A stretch of 64,000 bases of DNA from Eutypella sp. D-1 (lineage: Eukaryota; Ascomycota; Sordariomycetes; Xylariales; Diatrypaceae), in NCBI GenBank assembly GCA_023313575.1, contig JAJTTP010000005.1, positions 2,666,001-2,730,000 on the forward strand, given 5' to 3'. The notes under the pieces were generated by a model. It was not told the DNA's origin, searched no databases, and was given only the letters and a program-made list of their open reading frames with translations. The stretch's first letter is position 1. Each line of letters opens with the position of its first letter. This document shows positions 1 through 10,500 of the stretch, in pieces. Made by a program: the position numbers and the translations under genes.

Positions 1-954
1 GGTGGATGGGATGGATATATATAATTGAGTGTATCGTTGCGGCTCGGGCTCGAGCGTTCGGGCCTCAAGGCATAACCCCTCCATCCATCCATCTATACAA
101 GCCCATCTATGTATGGATTAGTAGGTCCCATAACTAGGTTATGGGTGTGAAGACGCGAACGGAGTTCGGATCCATCCCACAGCGCAAGCGCAACATGTCA
201 TTCGTTAGTCCGGACCAGTGGAGCCGCTGAACCGGAGTGGGTAGGGGGTTAGGGGGTGCGGGGGGCATGTACGTTCGACCTGCATTGTATGGAGGAGAGA
301 CGATGACGGGAAAGAAATACTCGGGACTGGCCTTCTTCTTTCTTTTTTGGTGTCCAATGGTTGGACCACTTGCCTCACCTAGCTTATTATATGTGCATGC
401 CTAGTAAACCGGTTGAGGAAAGGGATAGGTCAGATATTCACATGTATATCATATACACATATATGCATGCACCAGAGCTGCTGATGCCCGACAAGTTCCA
501 GGCATTAAGAATTGGATGGTCATTCAACATATATATATGTATGTATATGCATACGTACGTATACGATCAACTCATTGCAAGTTATCTTGAGCGATTCCTT
601 ACAGCTAGAGGGGGGAGACTAATCATGACCCAATAACGACCCCGGGATGCGCTCACTTTAAATCTCATTGAAGATCAATTAATCATGTTTTTGAATAGTC
701 TATATTAGACACTATCGACAACTATAATCCATGTGAGATCCATTACATTGTTCTCACATCGTATACATCCAAACACTTTTCCTCCTATAGATGGCCAAAG
801 GCAAATCAACGTATTAAGGCGGAGTTTAGACGGTGGTAGTGTGGATCACCCTTCGCAGCAGAGGGACCAGTAACTGAAAGAGTCCACAGGGAGCCGCATG
901 ATGAAGATGAGATCGTCTCACACAACGGATGCCGATAGAATGATCGAAGACAGA
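1..954. other. Intergenic, no gene seen
   Basis: Left edge to the stop codon of the acidic-protein gene. It holds short AT-rich microsatellite-like runs around 430-560 (alternating ATAT and GTAT stretches) and no open frame with recognisable protein character. It probably contains the 3' untranslated region of the minus-strand gene ending at 955. Confidence 0.5.
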
Positions 955-1815
955 TCAGTCCTCGCCATCGCCTCCAGCAGTAACGGCCTTCGGAACACCA
1001 TTCTCGACGCCGATGGGTGCGTCGACTGTGGTGTCGACGGTAGCCTTACCCTTGCCGTTGGTAACAGGTTCGGTCTCTTTCGCAGGTTCGCCTTGAGCCT
1101 CAGGCTCTGCCTCTTCCTCGGTGGCGTCATCCTCTGCGACTTCCTCTTCATCAATCTCATCAGGAACTTCCTCTTCGCCTTCACCGTCATCGACTACGGG
1201 GACAGGCTCGTCGCTGGTAGCGGCGGTCTTCTGTTTCTTTTGGGGAGGGGCCGAAGCTGGTCCTGCTGAAGAAGTTGTTAGTACGAGACGTAGGAGTGGG
1301 TTTTGGATTCAATATTCAGCTTGAGGGATTGATGAAGGATTGATCACTCTGTGTTAAACAGGGAAGGCTCACCGTCAACGCCATTTTCTCCTTCGGGCTC
1401 TGCTTCTTCGTCGTACTCTTCCTCATCATCGTCATCCTCTTCTTCAACATCGTCATCAACTTCACTATCCTCGTACCTGTCAATCATGAATTAGCATGAA
1501 GTCATTGGGTTTCTGATGGCATCCAACAAGAGCATCAAGACAATGATCATAGGCAGGTGCAGACGACGTGACGATACAAGCGCTGTTCATGCGCCTGTAA
1601 AGCGACGTCAAATGATGCCGGCGTGCCATTCAAGACAGCAAGCGCATATGACACCAAGCCGAGCTTCTTACAGGCGTCGTAGACACCTTCTAGGCAGATA
1701 TGGAGTCAATCAGGCATAGGGTGTGTACTTACTCCTCTTCTTCCTCACTCTCGTCACTCGGAAGAGCAACAAGCTCCTCTTCGTCCTCGCCCTGCTTTCT
1801 CTTACGTGAAGACAT
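955..1815 (-). CDS. Acidic low-complexity protein, probably nuclear
   Basis: Three exons on the minus strand: 1733-1815, 1373-1476 and 955-1265, joined by GT-AG introns (donors GTAAGT and GTGAGC). The spliced frame is 165 codons plus a TGA stop. The start is the ATG at 1815, followed by a basic patch (RKRK) and then runs of Glu and Asp through about residue 60. A second basic patch (QKKQK, about residues 72-76) resembles a nuclear localisation signal. More acidic sequence and a Thr/Val/Gly-rich tail follow. I do not recognise a domain; the composition resembles nuclear chaperone-like or nucleolar acidic proteins, but the CHZ1 motif of H2A.Z chaperones is not visible. The acceptor of exon 3 is a tandem NAGNAG site. 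Gene model confidence is good because all three exon phases agree; function is unknown. Confidence 0.8.
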
Positions 1816-2300
1816 AGCCGGTATAGTAGTTGGTTCGCTAACTATCGTATAAAGGGCAACTATTTGATGGATGAGGTAGTATGGACGAGGTAACAATGAT
1901 GTGGAATGGTGTGGATTGTAGAAATTATAGCAAGAGAGATGGAAAAGAGGTTAGGAAGAGGGAGAAAGCTCGGGGGAGGGATGAGCCAAAAGAAGAGAAG
2001 AGGAAGAGAACGGGAGGAGGTGAGAGAGGGAGGTATGTGGCCGCGCCTGGGGGAGGGAAAGGCTGTTCTGTTGCGTGTGGGAAGGGGGGGAGAGCAACAC
2101 GAGCAAGGGTTAATGGGCAATGGCTGGGCTGGATGTGTGAAAGCTTGGGGGAAGCTCGGGGGACAAGGAGGGATCTCAGATGGGGGACGGGGATGGGGAT
2201 GTGAATTGGAGGTGGGGAGGGGGGGGGATCTAAAGCTTTGTAAGGGAGAGACAGACAGAGAAACGAGAGAGCCCTGGAGTGAGTGAGTGAGTGAGGGTGT
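1816..2300 (-). promoter_or_regulatory. Pyrimidine-rich upstream region of the acidic-protein gene
   Basis: On the gene's own strand this stretch is strongly CT-rich (the plus strand shows long GGGAGG and GAGAG runs from about 1925 to 2300). CT-rich leaders and core promoters are common in filamentous fungi. The long frames on both strands here are low-complexity by-products of that composition. Promoter role is inferred from position only. Confidence 0.35.
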
Positions 2301-5299
2301 GAGAGCTCTCTGTGCCTGTCAGCCTGCTTGTCTACTCTACCTACGTGCCTACCTGCTTTGCTCCCCTGCTTTCCCTCTCCCACTACATCTACATCGCGCC
2401 TGGACAGACCGGACCAGACCCATGGTTTAACCTTCATCACCACTACGCAGCCACGGTTTGCGCACCATCTCCGGCACTGTTTGTCCTCAGCCAAACTCTA
2501 ATACAAGGGTACCGTATTAATTCAGATGCAAGCACTTAAGGATGGGTGGGTCATTCTGTAGGTCTTGTACATAGTGACATAGTAGTCCCCGGACCTGTAC
2601 AAGAGAGACAAGAGGGGGCATGGAAGGGATAAGAAGCGGCTACGATAGTGACGATGTTACTCTGCGCGCTGCGAACGATGGGGTGGTACCCGTCGGGCTA
2701 TCTTGTCCTTTAGCCCCTGAAAGGCTGGGATCGGCGCCGAGCTTAAATTCTAAGAAAAGAAAAGGAAACATGGAAAGGAACATGGACTTTATGGGGGTAA
2801 ATGGGGGCATATGGGGGCATATGGGGGAGGTAAGGAGAGAGTTAAGTGGGCGAGTGGGAAAAGTAAGACGTTAGGAGGGAAATCCGAAGAGTCGTAGGTG
2901 GTTGGATGGTTGATTGGTTGAACTAGTCTAGCTCTAGAGCTCTACTTTAGCACTACGGCAGCTAAGCAGCTCTATGCACCTAGGGCGGAGACCGGGGAGG
3001 GGAGGGGAGAGCAGTAGAGGACAGACGGGAGGGGAGCAAGGGAGGCAGGTTGGCAGGCAAGCAGGGGAGCTGGGATTCAGCGGGGAGGGGGGACTGGAGA
3101 AGGAGAAATGGAGTTTATCCCGCTCCTGGGCTGGGCTTTCCCACCCACCCGCTGCAATCTTGAAAGGTTCTTGCCAGGTACCCCTGATGACCGCGCATTT
3201 GGTATAGCCTCGCTCCTATCTTACCTTATCACCTTGTATACGGTCGTACCCTGTATTCTGTATTACTGACACCATCAACCTGGCCTGCCAACGTCCACTT
3301 GGAATCTGCGTTCCGTTGTACCTTATGTACATGGATAGAAGGATGCTCAGGTGGATCACCCCAGAAAGGAATAGCCGTCATCACGTAGGGTCGGGAGAAG
3401 ACGTCATGATTGCCGAAATCACGTGAAACACTTAGGCCGATTCGACAGCCAGTCAGCTTACATAAGTAGTTACATGTACTTAGGTACAATAACCAGTGTT
3501 GAACTCTTCCAAGGTTACCTTAGGTAGGTAGTGTGAGTTTCCAGGTTCTTACACACTATCCCAGGATGTTGATTCCATGGATTCCATCCACTAGGCTTCG
3601 GATTACAGCCCTATCATGTCCCTAAGTATCATAATGATTATCGCTAGCTTTAAAGATCTGGATGCGCCTGGAAAGTATTTATTTCTATAGCTAAATGGGT
3701 TGTACAGACAGGTGTCACGTCGTCTTGTCCTTGGTAACTAACGGTTTCTGAAAACCAGAATGACCGTATTGCCATGCCCAGAGGAAATCAGCATTCCATC
3801 AAGTTCCGATCCTGATATCTCGAATCGTCCACCAATCCCTTCGAGGGTGTTGCTGACGGCCACTCGTGCTCACTGATTAAAGGTTGGTTGGGTTCAAGCA
3901 ACACCCGCTCTACCATCTGAACATATGGTTTTTATTGAAAAGCGGAAGGCTTGGACATGGCCTGTGTCCGACAATGGCCGGGCTAGGTGATGCGATGCCC
4001 GCCTTACAATGCGCCTGGAACACTACGATCCATATTCTGCCTGAGTGCGTTCAGAGGTACTGTCATAAGCCAGATGATGGCTTTCACTGCGCCATGGCCT
4101 AAGAAGCGATTACTTCCTCTGTGAAGTCTCTGCAGAAGGGGTCGAACTATGCAGTGTATGCTCAGATACAGATCATGCTTTCTGCAGCCCATACTACGGG
4201 GAGAACCCCCCCCCCCCCCACCCACCACCGGGAATACAAATGCATTTTTCTAGCTTGGGGAGTGAGGGTATCAAGATATCATCGTGGGTGTGGGTACTCC
4301 GAGCGGATCGAGCGAGATACGTTATCATTTAGAATTTATATTTCAATCCTGACATCGAATTAACCTCGGTCATATATACTAACTAGTGCTTGAGTGAGTT
4401 CTCATTGAACTTCTTCCTGCGCACGTGTGCCTCGTGTAATTATTGAACCAAGTCATAGATATCAAATCCTGGACTATTAGAAGCGCACGTGAGAAGATGG
4501 GAATGTATTATATCGCCGTTCCTGTTTTCATCTCCGCTTGATAGAAGGGGTTATCATACATAGCAGAACATATAATATCATGCATGGCAAGATATATGAT
4601 ATCCCAGTTCAGTTTCGCCAGCACTGCGCAAACTGGTTACCGCAACAACCTGGCCGGGAGGCCGATCCGGATGTTCGTCAGCCTTTACCGTGCAATCCAG
4701 CCTGGATGTGATGCGAACTTTATTTGCTCGTCTAGAAAAGCCCCTGGCCTCTTTCTTCACCACCCGGTACAAGTATACCAAGGATCGAGGTTAATACGCC
4801 CTCCATTGGGATGTCCCAAGGCTTTGATCCGACAACATTACGCCTCGAACTCATCTGGCAATCTTAAATTAGTAGAGCCGCACAACCAGCATCCGAACCT
4901 GCGCCATAATTAACGTCCGCGCCCCTTGCCATAGAAGGGAAGACTGACAACGCCGGCCATCAGCTGGCAGAAGCTAGTGGTCACAAAGCGCCATCATTAA
5001 TGAAGGCTACCTCCAGCTTGGGAGTCATGGATATCTCCAAGAGGGTCGAGGACATTGCCGGCGCTCCAGGTAGCTCCATACTGGCCACTGAGACTCCTCG
5101 GGGGTGAGAGTATCTGCCACCCGCTTGGAAACTAAGCAGTTCCCGACCGTTCACAGTCGTTAAGGCAACAGAGACATTGAGACAAGGCGAGATGACATTC
5201 CCCCCTTAACCACACTGGCGCAGAGCTCAGGGTTCAAACCGACGCCATCACGTCGGGGAGCAGCCTGCTCAAGGAGGATCACTTCCCCTACGGAAAAAT
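2301..5299. other. Intergenic, gene-poor
   Basis: About 3 kb without a supported gene. It contains G-rich low-complexity DNA near 2960-3110 and a C-homopolymer at about 4207-4220. Several short frames lack recognisable domains. The last few hundred bases may hold the decayed N-terminal part of the phosphatase pseudogene that starts about 5300, but the similarity is too weak to set a boundary. Confidence 0.5.
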
Positions 5300-6938
5300 C
5301 GACGCCGGTGACAGGAAGCGATGACTGTATTGGGGGTTATACGACGGACACGGGTTCGTTACACCCATTCACCCTCACTGAAGTGAATATATATAGAGTG
5401 GCCTGGCATCGGCGTAGTGGCCGGGAGACCTCCAAGGTCCTAAGTAGTATTCTTGCACCATACGTAGCAAGGGAGCTAAGGACGCTATCAACGGCGGGTC
5501 ACTGCGAGTCCCGGAAAATATCTTCGGCGATCGAAACTACAATCAAGACTCCCCCCATTATCGGAGCCCCCCTCGGCACCTGGATCATTCCCGCTCGATA
5601 TTTAAACAAAGATACCACTGCTTATCTTTGATTTTTAAGGTTACATCTCTAATGAAAAAGATAACCGGTCGAATGGGCAAAAAGGGAGTTTCACACCATA
5701 TCTCACAGGGCCACACCATCCAACAGCTTATAGAAGGTTACAATTTCGAGACGCATGTTGCTCAGTACCCTTACTAACCCCTTAATTACTTCAAAACCCC
5801 GTCTCGCATCGGGCATGATTCGGATAACTGGTAAGATATAAAACAAATACTCGCGAAACAGACTGGATAATAATATTGCCCAGCTGATTATTCGGGCTGG
5901 ACAGAGTATTTGGCCGTAGACCAGCCTTTCAAATCAGCTACAAACCTCGCAAGGTAGTGGTAATACAGCAGCCTCAGATATTCGGCGCCAGACAATATGA
6001 TCTCGAAATAGCCAACTACAAGGCCAGGCTTACATAGCGATCTGTCGGTCGAAAGGTTCTTGAGACTCGATGGCGAACTACTTAGCGACGCAGACAGAGC
6101 CATTTATATTAGCGCCTTGTTCCACGCCGAGGTTATGTGCCGCATCGCACCTGCGAATGCGGGCTCCTGGGCCACACTCGCCCTGCTTGGCACGCTGCCG
6201 TCGAGTCTCCATGTCGCCTGCCTCGGAGACTCCCGAACTGTTCTCGGCCGGAAGTCGCAAGACATAGAGGAGGGTGGCGACGCGGCTACGCGACCGGACC
6301 CCTCCCCGTCGACCAGATCGGATCGACGCAATCCGAGGTTGATCGAATAGCGGCGGAACACCCCCCAGGGAAACACCGATTCAGTTCGGACGCCTGCTCG
6401 GCTGTGCTGTCACCCGAAGCTTCGGCGACCTCCGCTGGAAATGGCCCGCTGATCGAATCAGGCTCTGGCATGATTGGTATCTCGGCCAAGATTGTCTGTC
6501 CAACTATCACAAGCCGCCCTATATGATAGCGAACCCGGTCGTAGAAACGTACAAAGTTTCTCAGGGACACTTTGTCAAACTCGTTAGCGACGGGTTCTGG
6601 GACCAGCTCACGTCCAGCGACGACGCGGTCTACCGCGCGAGGATCTAGCTAAAGGCTCGTCGGAGACCCGAGCCGAATGGTGATGAGATCGACTTGGCTG
6701 CGATATCAGCAGCAGAGGAGGGGTGACCTTATAGATCACCACAGGGCTACCTCTGAAACTGGAAGGCCCCGACGTCGAACTACATCGGGGAAGAAGCCAA
6801 CACAGCACCTCATCTGGTGAATAACGCATTAGGAGACTCCCTGCGTGATCTGTTCTGCAGTGCTAAGTATGCCGCCCTAGGCGTCCAAAGAGGTTACCTA
6901 GAGACGACATCACGATTGCCGTCATATTTCTACATTAG
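5300..6938 (+). pseudogene. Decayed PP2C-type protein phosphatase (PTC5/pyruvate dehydrogenase phosphatase-like)
   Basis: PP2C signatures appear in family order but in different frames. They are YWGLYDGHG at 5328-5354 (metal-binding DGH), a RETSKVL...LAPYVARELR helix at 5422-5487, an RLDGELL segment near 6060, HVACLGDSRTVLGRK at 6210-6254, DQIGSTQSEVDRIAAEHP near 6310-6364, RSFGDLRWKWP near 6418-6447, and PPYMIANPVVET through LVSDGFWDQL at about 6512-6610. A HLVNNALGD segment follows near 6810, and the C-terminal RDDITIAVIFL motif at 6901-6933 runs to a TAG at 6936-6938. The RWKWP and PPY...NPVV blocks point to the mitochondrial PTC5/PDP branch. Frameshifts fall after about 6255 and 6365, and stops at 6646-6648 and near 6740. 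About 480 bases of AT-richer DNA separate the 5550 and 6049 segments. It cannot encode a working enzyme as it stands. Confidence 0.8.
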
Positions 6939-7347
6939 TAGCCGGGATTTGCATATTCTGCGCAATAGTCAAGCCTAGGGAAAGAACATCTAAGCTAAGT
7001 ATCTACCATAGTCTTTGCTTGGTGCTCATTGAGGTCCTGGAGAGCGTTGACCCTTCTTGTGAGAAGTCCGAATTGCTTGGACGACTGTGACCACGAACTG
7101 CGAGTATCGGACGCCTCGAAGTCCTTCTATCTTTTGACGAGGTCATTGGGCGAAGTCTGCTGAAAGCGGACCGTCTTCTGTATCTTCGTCGGCGTCGTGG
7201 TAGGTACCTAGGTACCTAGGTAGGTATTTACACACCTGCGCACCTTCCTTCCACTATCTACCCACCGTCATAACAGGCAAGTGCGACTTCCCCGACTACC
7301 TGTCCGTAAAGGTGATAATAAGGTGGCGGCTTCCCAACGAACAGACA
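6939..7347. other. Intergenic with TAGGTACC-type palindromic repeats
   Basis: Between the phosphatase pseudogene and the tRNA-like locus. Around 7201-7227 there is an overlapping array of the palindrome TAGGTACCTA. No gene seen. Confidence 0.45.
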
Positions 7348-7461
7348 GCCTGGGTAGTGTAATGGAAAGCACACTGAGTCATGCTGGGCAGCCGCCCCAA
7401 AAAGGGGTAGTAATAAGTCCGAGGAATTCGAGTAGCCTTGGTTCAATTCCAAGTCCGGGCA
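7348..7461 (+). tRNA. tRNA-like locus, isotype unresolved, possibly intron-containing or decayed
   Basis: A seven-base acceptor stem pairs throughout (GCCTGGG with TCCGGGC, including two G-U pairs) and is followed by discriminator A. The D stem GTGT/GCAC closes an eight-base loop, and the A-box-like TAGTGTAATGG is present. The T arm is perfect (CTTGG, loop TTCAATT, CCAAG) and contains a B box. A long T-rich run starts right after the 3' end (about 7466-7498), as expected for a Pol III terminator. The anticodon region is the problem. The 5' stem CTGAG pairs only partly with TTCGA, and about 40 extra bases, including a CCCC-AAAAA-GGGG hairpin, sit between the halves. That could be an intron or damage. 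No anticodon preceded by U33 can be assigned confidently. Confidence 0.4.
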
Positions 7462-7500
7462 TTTGTTCTTTTTTTTCGTTCTTTTTTGTTTTTTTTCTTT
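7462..7500 (+). terminator. T-rich run, putative Pol III terminator
   Basis: Oligo-T runs begin a few bases after the 3' end of the tRNA-like sequence. This is the usual Pol III stop signal; the assignment depends on the tRNA-like locus being real. Confidence 0.35.
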
Positions 7501-10500
7501 TGCCCTCCTACCCCCCACCTCCACTACCCCGCTACCCCCTTTTCGCTTTTCGTCTTGCAACGCTCCATCTTCGTTTCCGAAGTCAGTTAACTTGTACGGG
7601 GTGAACACTAGCTAGAGGGAGTGGACACAACTGCCCTAACCGCGGAACCTTAGGTAACTAGAGAACTCCATGTACCGTCACGGGCCGCACACAGTGAATG
7701 CATCGACGGAGTTATGCTATGGCGCCGCAGCGGTTATATGGATGTGGGACACTGGAATGAAGAGATAGTGGATCAAAGGCTGTATGTGGTGACCTCGAGC
7801 TGGCACATTATTTGCTTAGAACGGACGGATATGTTTATTCGTGTTTGATACGGTTATGGTACTTTGCAGCAATAATGGCGGCAAGGCTACAGGTGCAAGC
7901 TGTCAACTGGCTAGTTGGCACCACGATAGATGAGTAAAGGCTTTCACAATTCACCCATTCAACTCTTCCGAATGAACCATGTAGCCCGGTGGGCCCTTTA
8001 CCTATGGGAACGAACAAATAGGTACATTGCTATTGAAGCCATCCCTGTATATCTCCTGTCGCATCACCCTTGGCTCTACCAAGCCCACCTCGTTCCTTTT
8101 TTGGTCTCTCTTTTCTTTTCTTTTTGGGGAAGCATGTGGACTTGAGACATCAACTATAAAATAGTAGCTGCAGAAGCCTAAAGTGCTTTCAGCCGCAGCC
8201 AAGCTCAGCTGTCTTGCATGCGCGGCTAACGCAGCTTTTGCTGTAGTGCACACCGGACTCGTGCTGTGCTTTACTCTTGACCCCCGCAGCGGAGCTGGCT
8301 ACACGAAAACTGATTTTCGTGTGTTTCCCAACGGGGGCACCGTTTCAATGTTGCACTGCGTTCTTCGAAGTGGCTGGTACACGGCGTGCTTTGCTGTACG
8401 AGAAGATGCGCCACCGCAAACGCCCGGATCGAGCGCAGCTAGCCAGCCTCGGGTCGACGCCACGCCGAGTCCGTGATGTCTCGCCAAGATGGTCGAGTGA
8501 AGTCCTATGGGATAAAGGGGAAGGGGGGAGGGGGGCTGGCTCACTTGGATCTTCTGGGGTGCATGAAGCTGGAATAGGGGGCGAGACACGAGAGCAAAAT
8601 GAGCCCAGGACGAACTTGAAAGCCTGACGATCCCGAGATGGGGTGCATGCTACATGACGACATCGCATGCATGTGTGTCTAGGCTCTGCAGTCGTTCTAC
8701 TGAGTCGCATGTGCTTTCCTCTATGTGCGCCTCCGCACTGAGCATGTCGGAGTAGAGTGGTGCATGCTCGTATCTGGGATATCCGTTTTAAGGACAAGCT
8801 GCCGTCGATGTTAGCTTAGCAGGGAAACCCAGAAAGGCAAGAGGCCAAGTAGCCGTGGTGGCTATCTGGGTGCTGGCTGGCTGTCGAAACCCTTGCTTGG
8901 TATCGTAGTTGTGGGCGTTGTGCTGCTGCTGCCAGCCCGAACCAGAGGCGCAAGGCACTGAGGCCATGTCTCGGTGTTGGACAGCCAGCACCCGTCCTCT
9001 GGATATTCCCAAGTGAGACAGCGCCGTACATAGTGAGTCCCTGCGAAGGCTCTCGTGATACAAGCTGGTGACGCGGACCGAGTGCTTCATCTCGGGCACG
9101 ACGATGATGATGACATGACAACCGCCAAGAGCCTCAAATTCTCGAAACCACGACGAATCAGGTTTCGATGGTGAGGGGTCTCACGGCTGGGTGTACACAG
9201 ACCACGACAATCATGGACTCACACAGCTGAGCCGACTGGCCGAGGGGAGAAAATTGTTGATAAGATGAGGATCTATCATCCCTCTCTCCCTCTGCCGCTA
9301 AACAAAGAATTCTGCCCGGGATACAAATTTGGTCGGGACAGCCGAGCCTTGTTCAGAAGCGCTACCTACATATCACCTCATCCCGTGCCGGCCCCAGCAG
9401 CCAAATTTCGATAAATTGTACATAGGAAGTGGGTACAAGGCAAATAAATAAAACAAGAGAAAGAAAAAAGAACCTTCGTTGACATCCCAGCAAATTGTTC
9501 CCTATAGTAGGTGATCACACGACCCTGCGCATTACCGGCAGATTTATTACAATTATGACTGCATTTTATCGTAACGGGAACGTGTCATCATCACAGGATC
9601 TCATCCACTCTGGCGGCTTTTTTTTGTTGGTCAACACAAGCACACGGAGACGACAGACACAGACGTAAATAACACATGCTGACATGTACAAGACACACGG
9701 GCCGCGGGCTGCGATGTCCGTCGGCCGGGAGGAGAGGAGGGATGACCACGAACCAAAAAGGGGAAGTTTGCAAGGGTCTCGTAAGGCTTCCGTGATGGGG
9801 CCGGTAAGAGGAGGGAGCCAAGATTGCCTAGTTGTATCCGTAAATGACACACACACACACACGTACACACACACATCCCTTTTTAGACAGACCCAACGGG
9901 GTGGTACTGCAACGGTCGTGTGTGAGGCGAGTGAGATTCGCGAGCACGATGAAGCTTTGGTATTTCGAGATATTATCCCTTTCCTCTCCCACCGGTTCCT
10001 ATGTTCTCCTCATGATAGGAATTTTGGGAGGAAAGCAAACAGACACATACAATTACTATGGTGGCTGAAACGGCCTGGCCAGCTGGCATTATGTTGAAAA
10101 AGGTCTATTGGCTCGACGGCCTCTCCGTTACTACATAAATACAAGCTGAGTGAGATATATATCCACGGACAAGGGCTAGGTGGACTCGGCATTGAGGCTT
10201 TATTATCTGCAGCACTATGTTACTTGGTTACCTACCGTGCCCATGCGATTGACTTCGAAGACGCCTCACTCAGCGGCAGCAAGCGAAAAAATTACATCAG
10301 TAATAAAATTACGGATTCCATAAAAGCTGACATCATGATCGGGGCACAATCCATGCAGCCATGCAACATGGATAGATGGATGAATGACGGATGTCAGGGA
10401 AGGGAGAGGGCTCCAGGGCTGGCATAATGTACAACAAGCAACGCTTGAACACTTATGACTGGCTGGCCTTGCTGGCCTATCTAGATAACTCTGCATATAT

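Noticed and set aside
955..1815. CHZ1-type H2A.Z histone chaperone
   Set aside because: Composition and length are similar, but the short conserved CHZ motif could not be found in the spliced protein.
1925..2494. Long minus-strand frame of 189 codons upstream of the acidic-protein gene
   Set aside because: Pro/Ser/Leu low-complexity product of a CT-rich tract; no ATG context, domain or splice support, and it lies in the promoter position of a well-supported gene.
3870..3930. tRNA-like half on the minus strand (GTTCAGATGGTAGAGC D-arm)
   Set aside because: A D-arm-like hairpin is present, but no matching acceptor stem or T arm lies at a workable distance. At most a fragment.
7258..7608. Minus-strand frame of 116 codons
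   Set aside because: It is the antisense of the tRNA-like locus and its T-rich terminator; the CPDLELNQG string comes from the antisense T arm and acceptor stem of the tRNA-like sequence.
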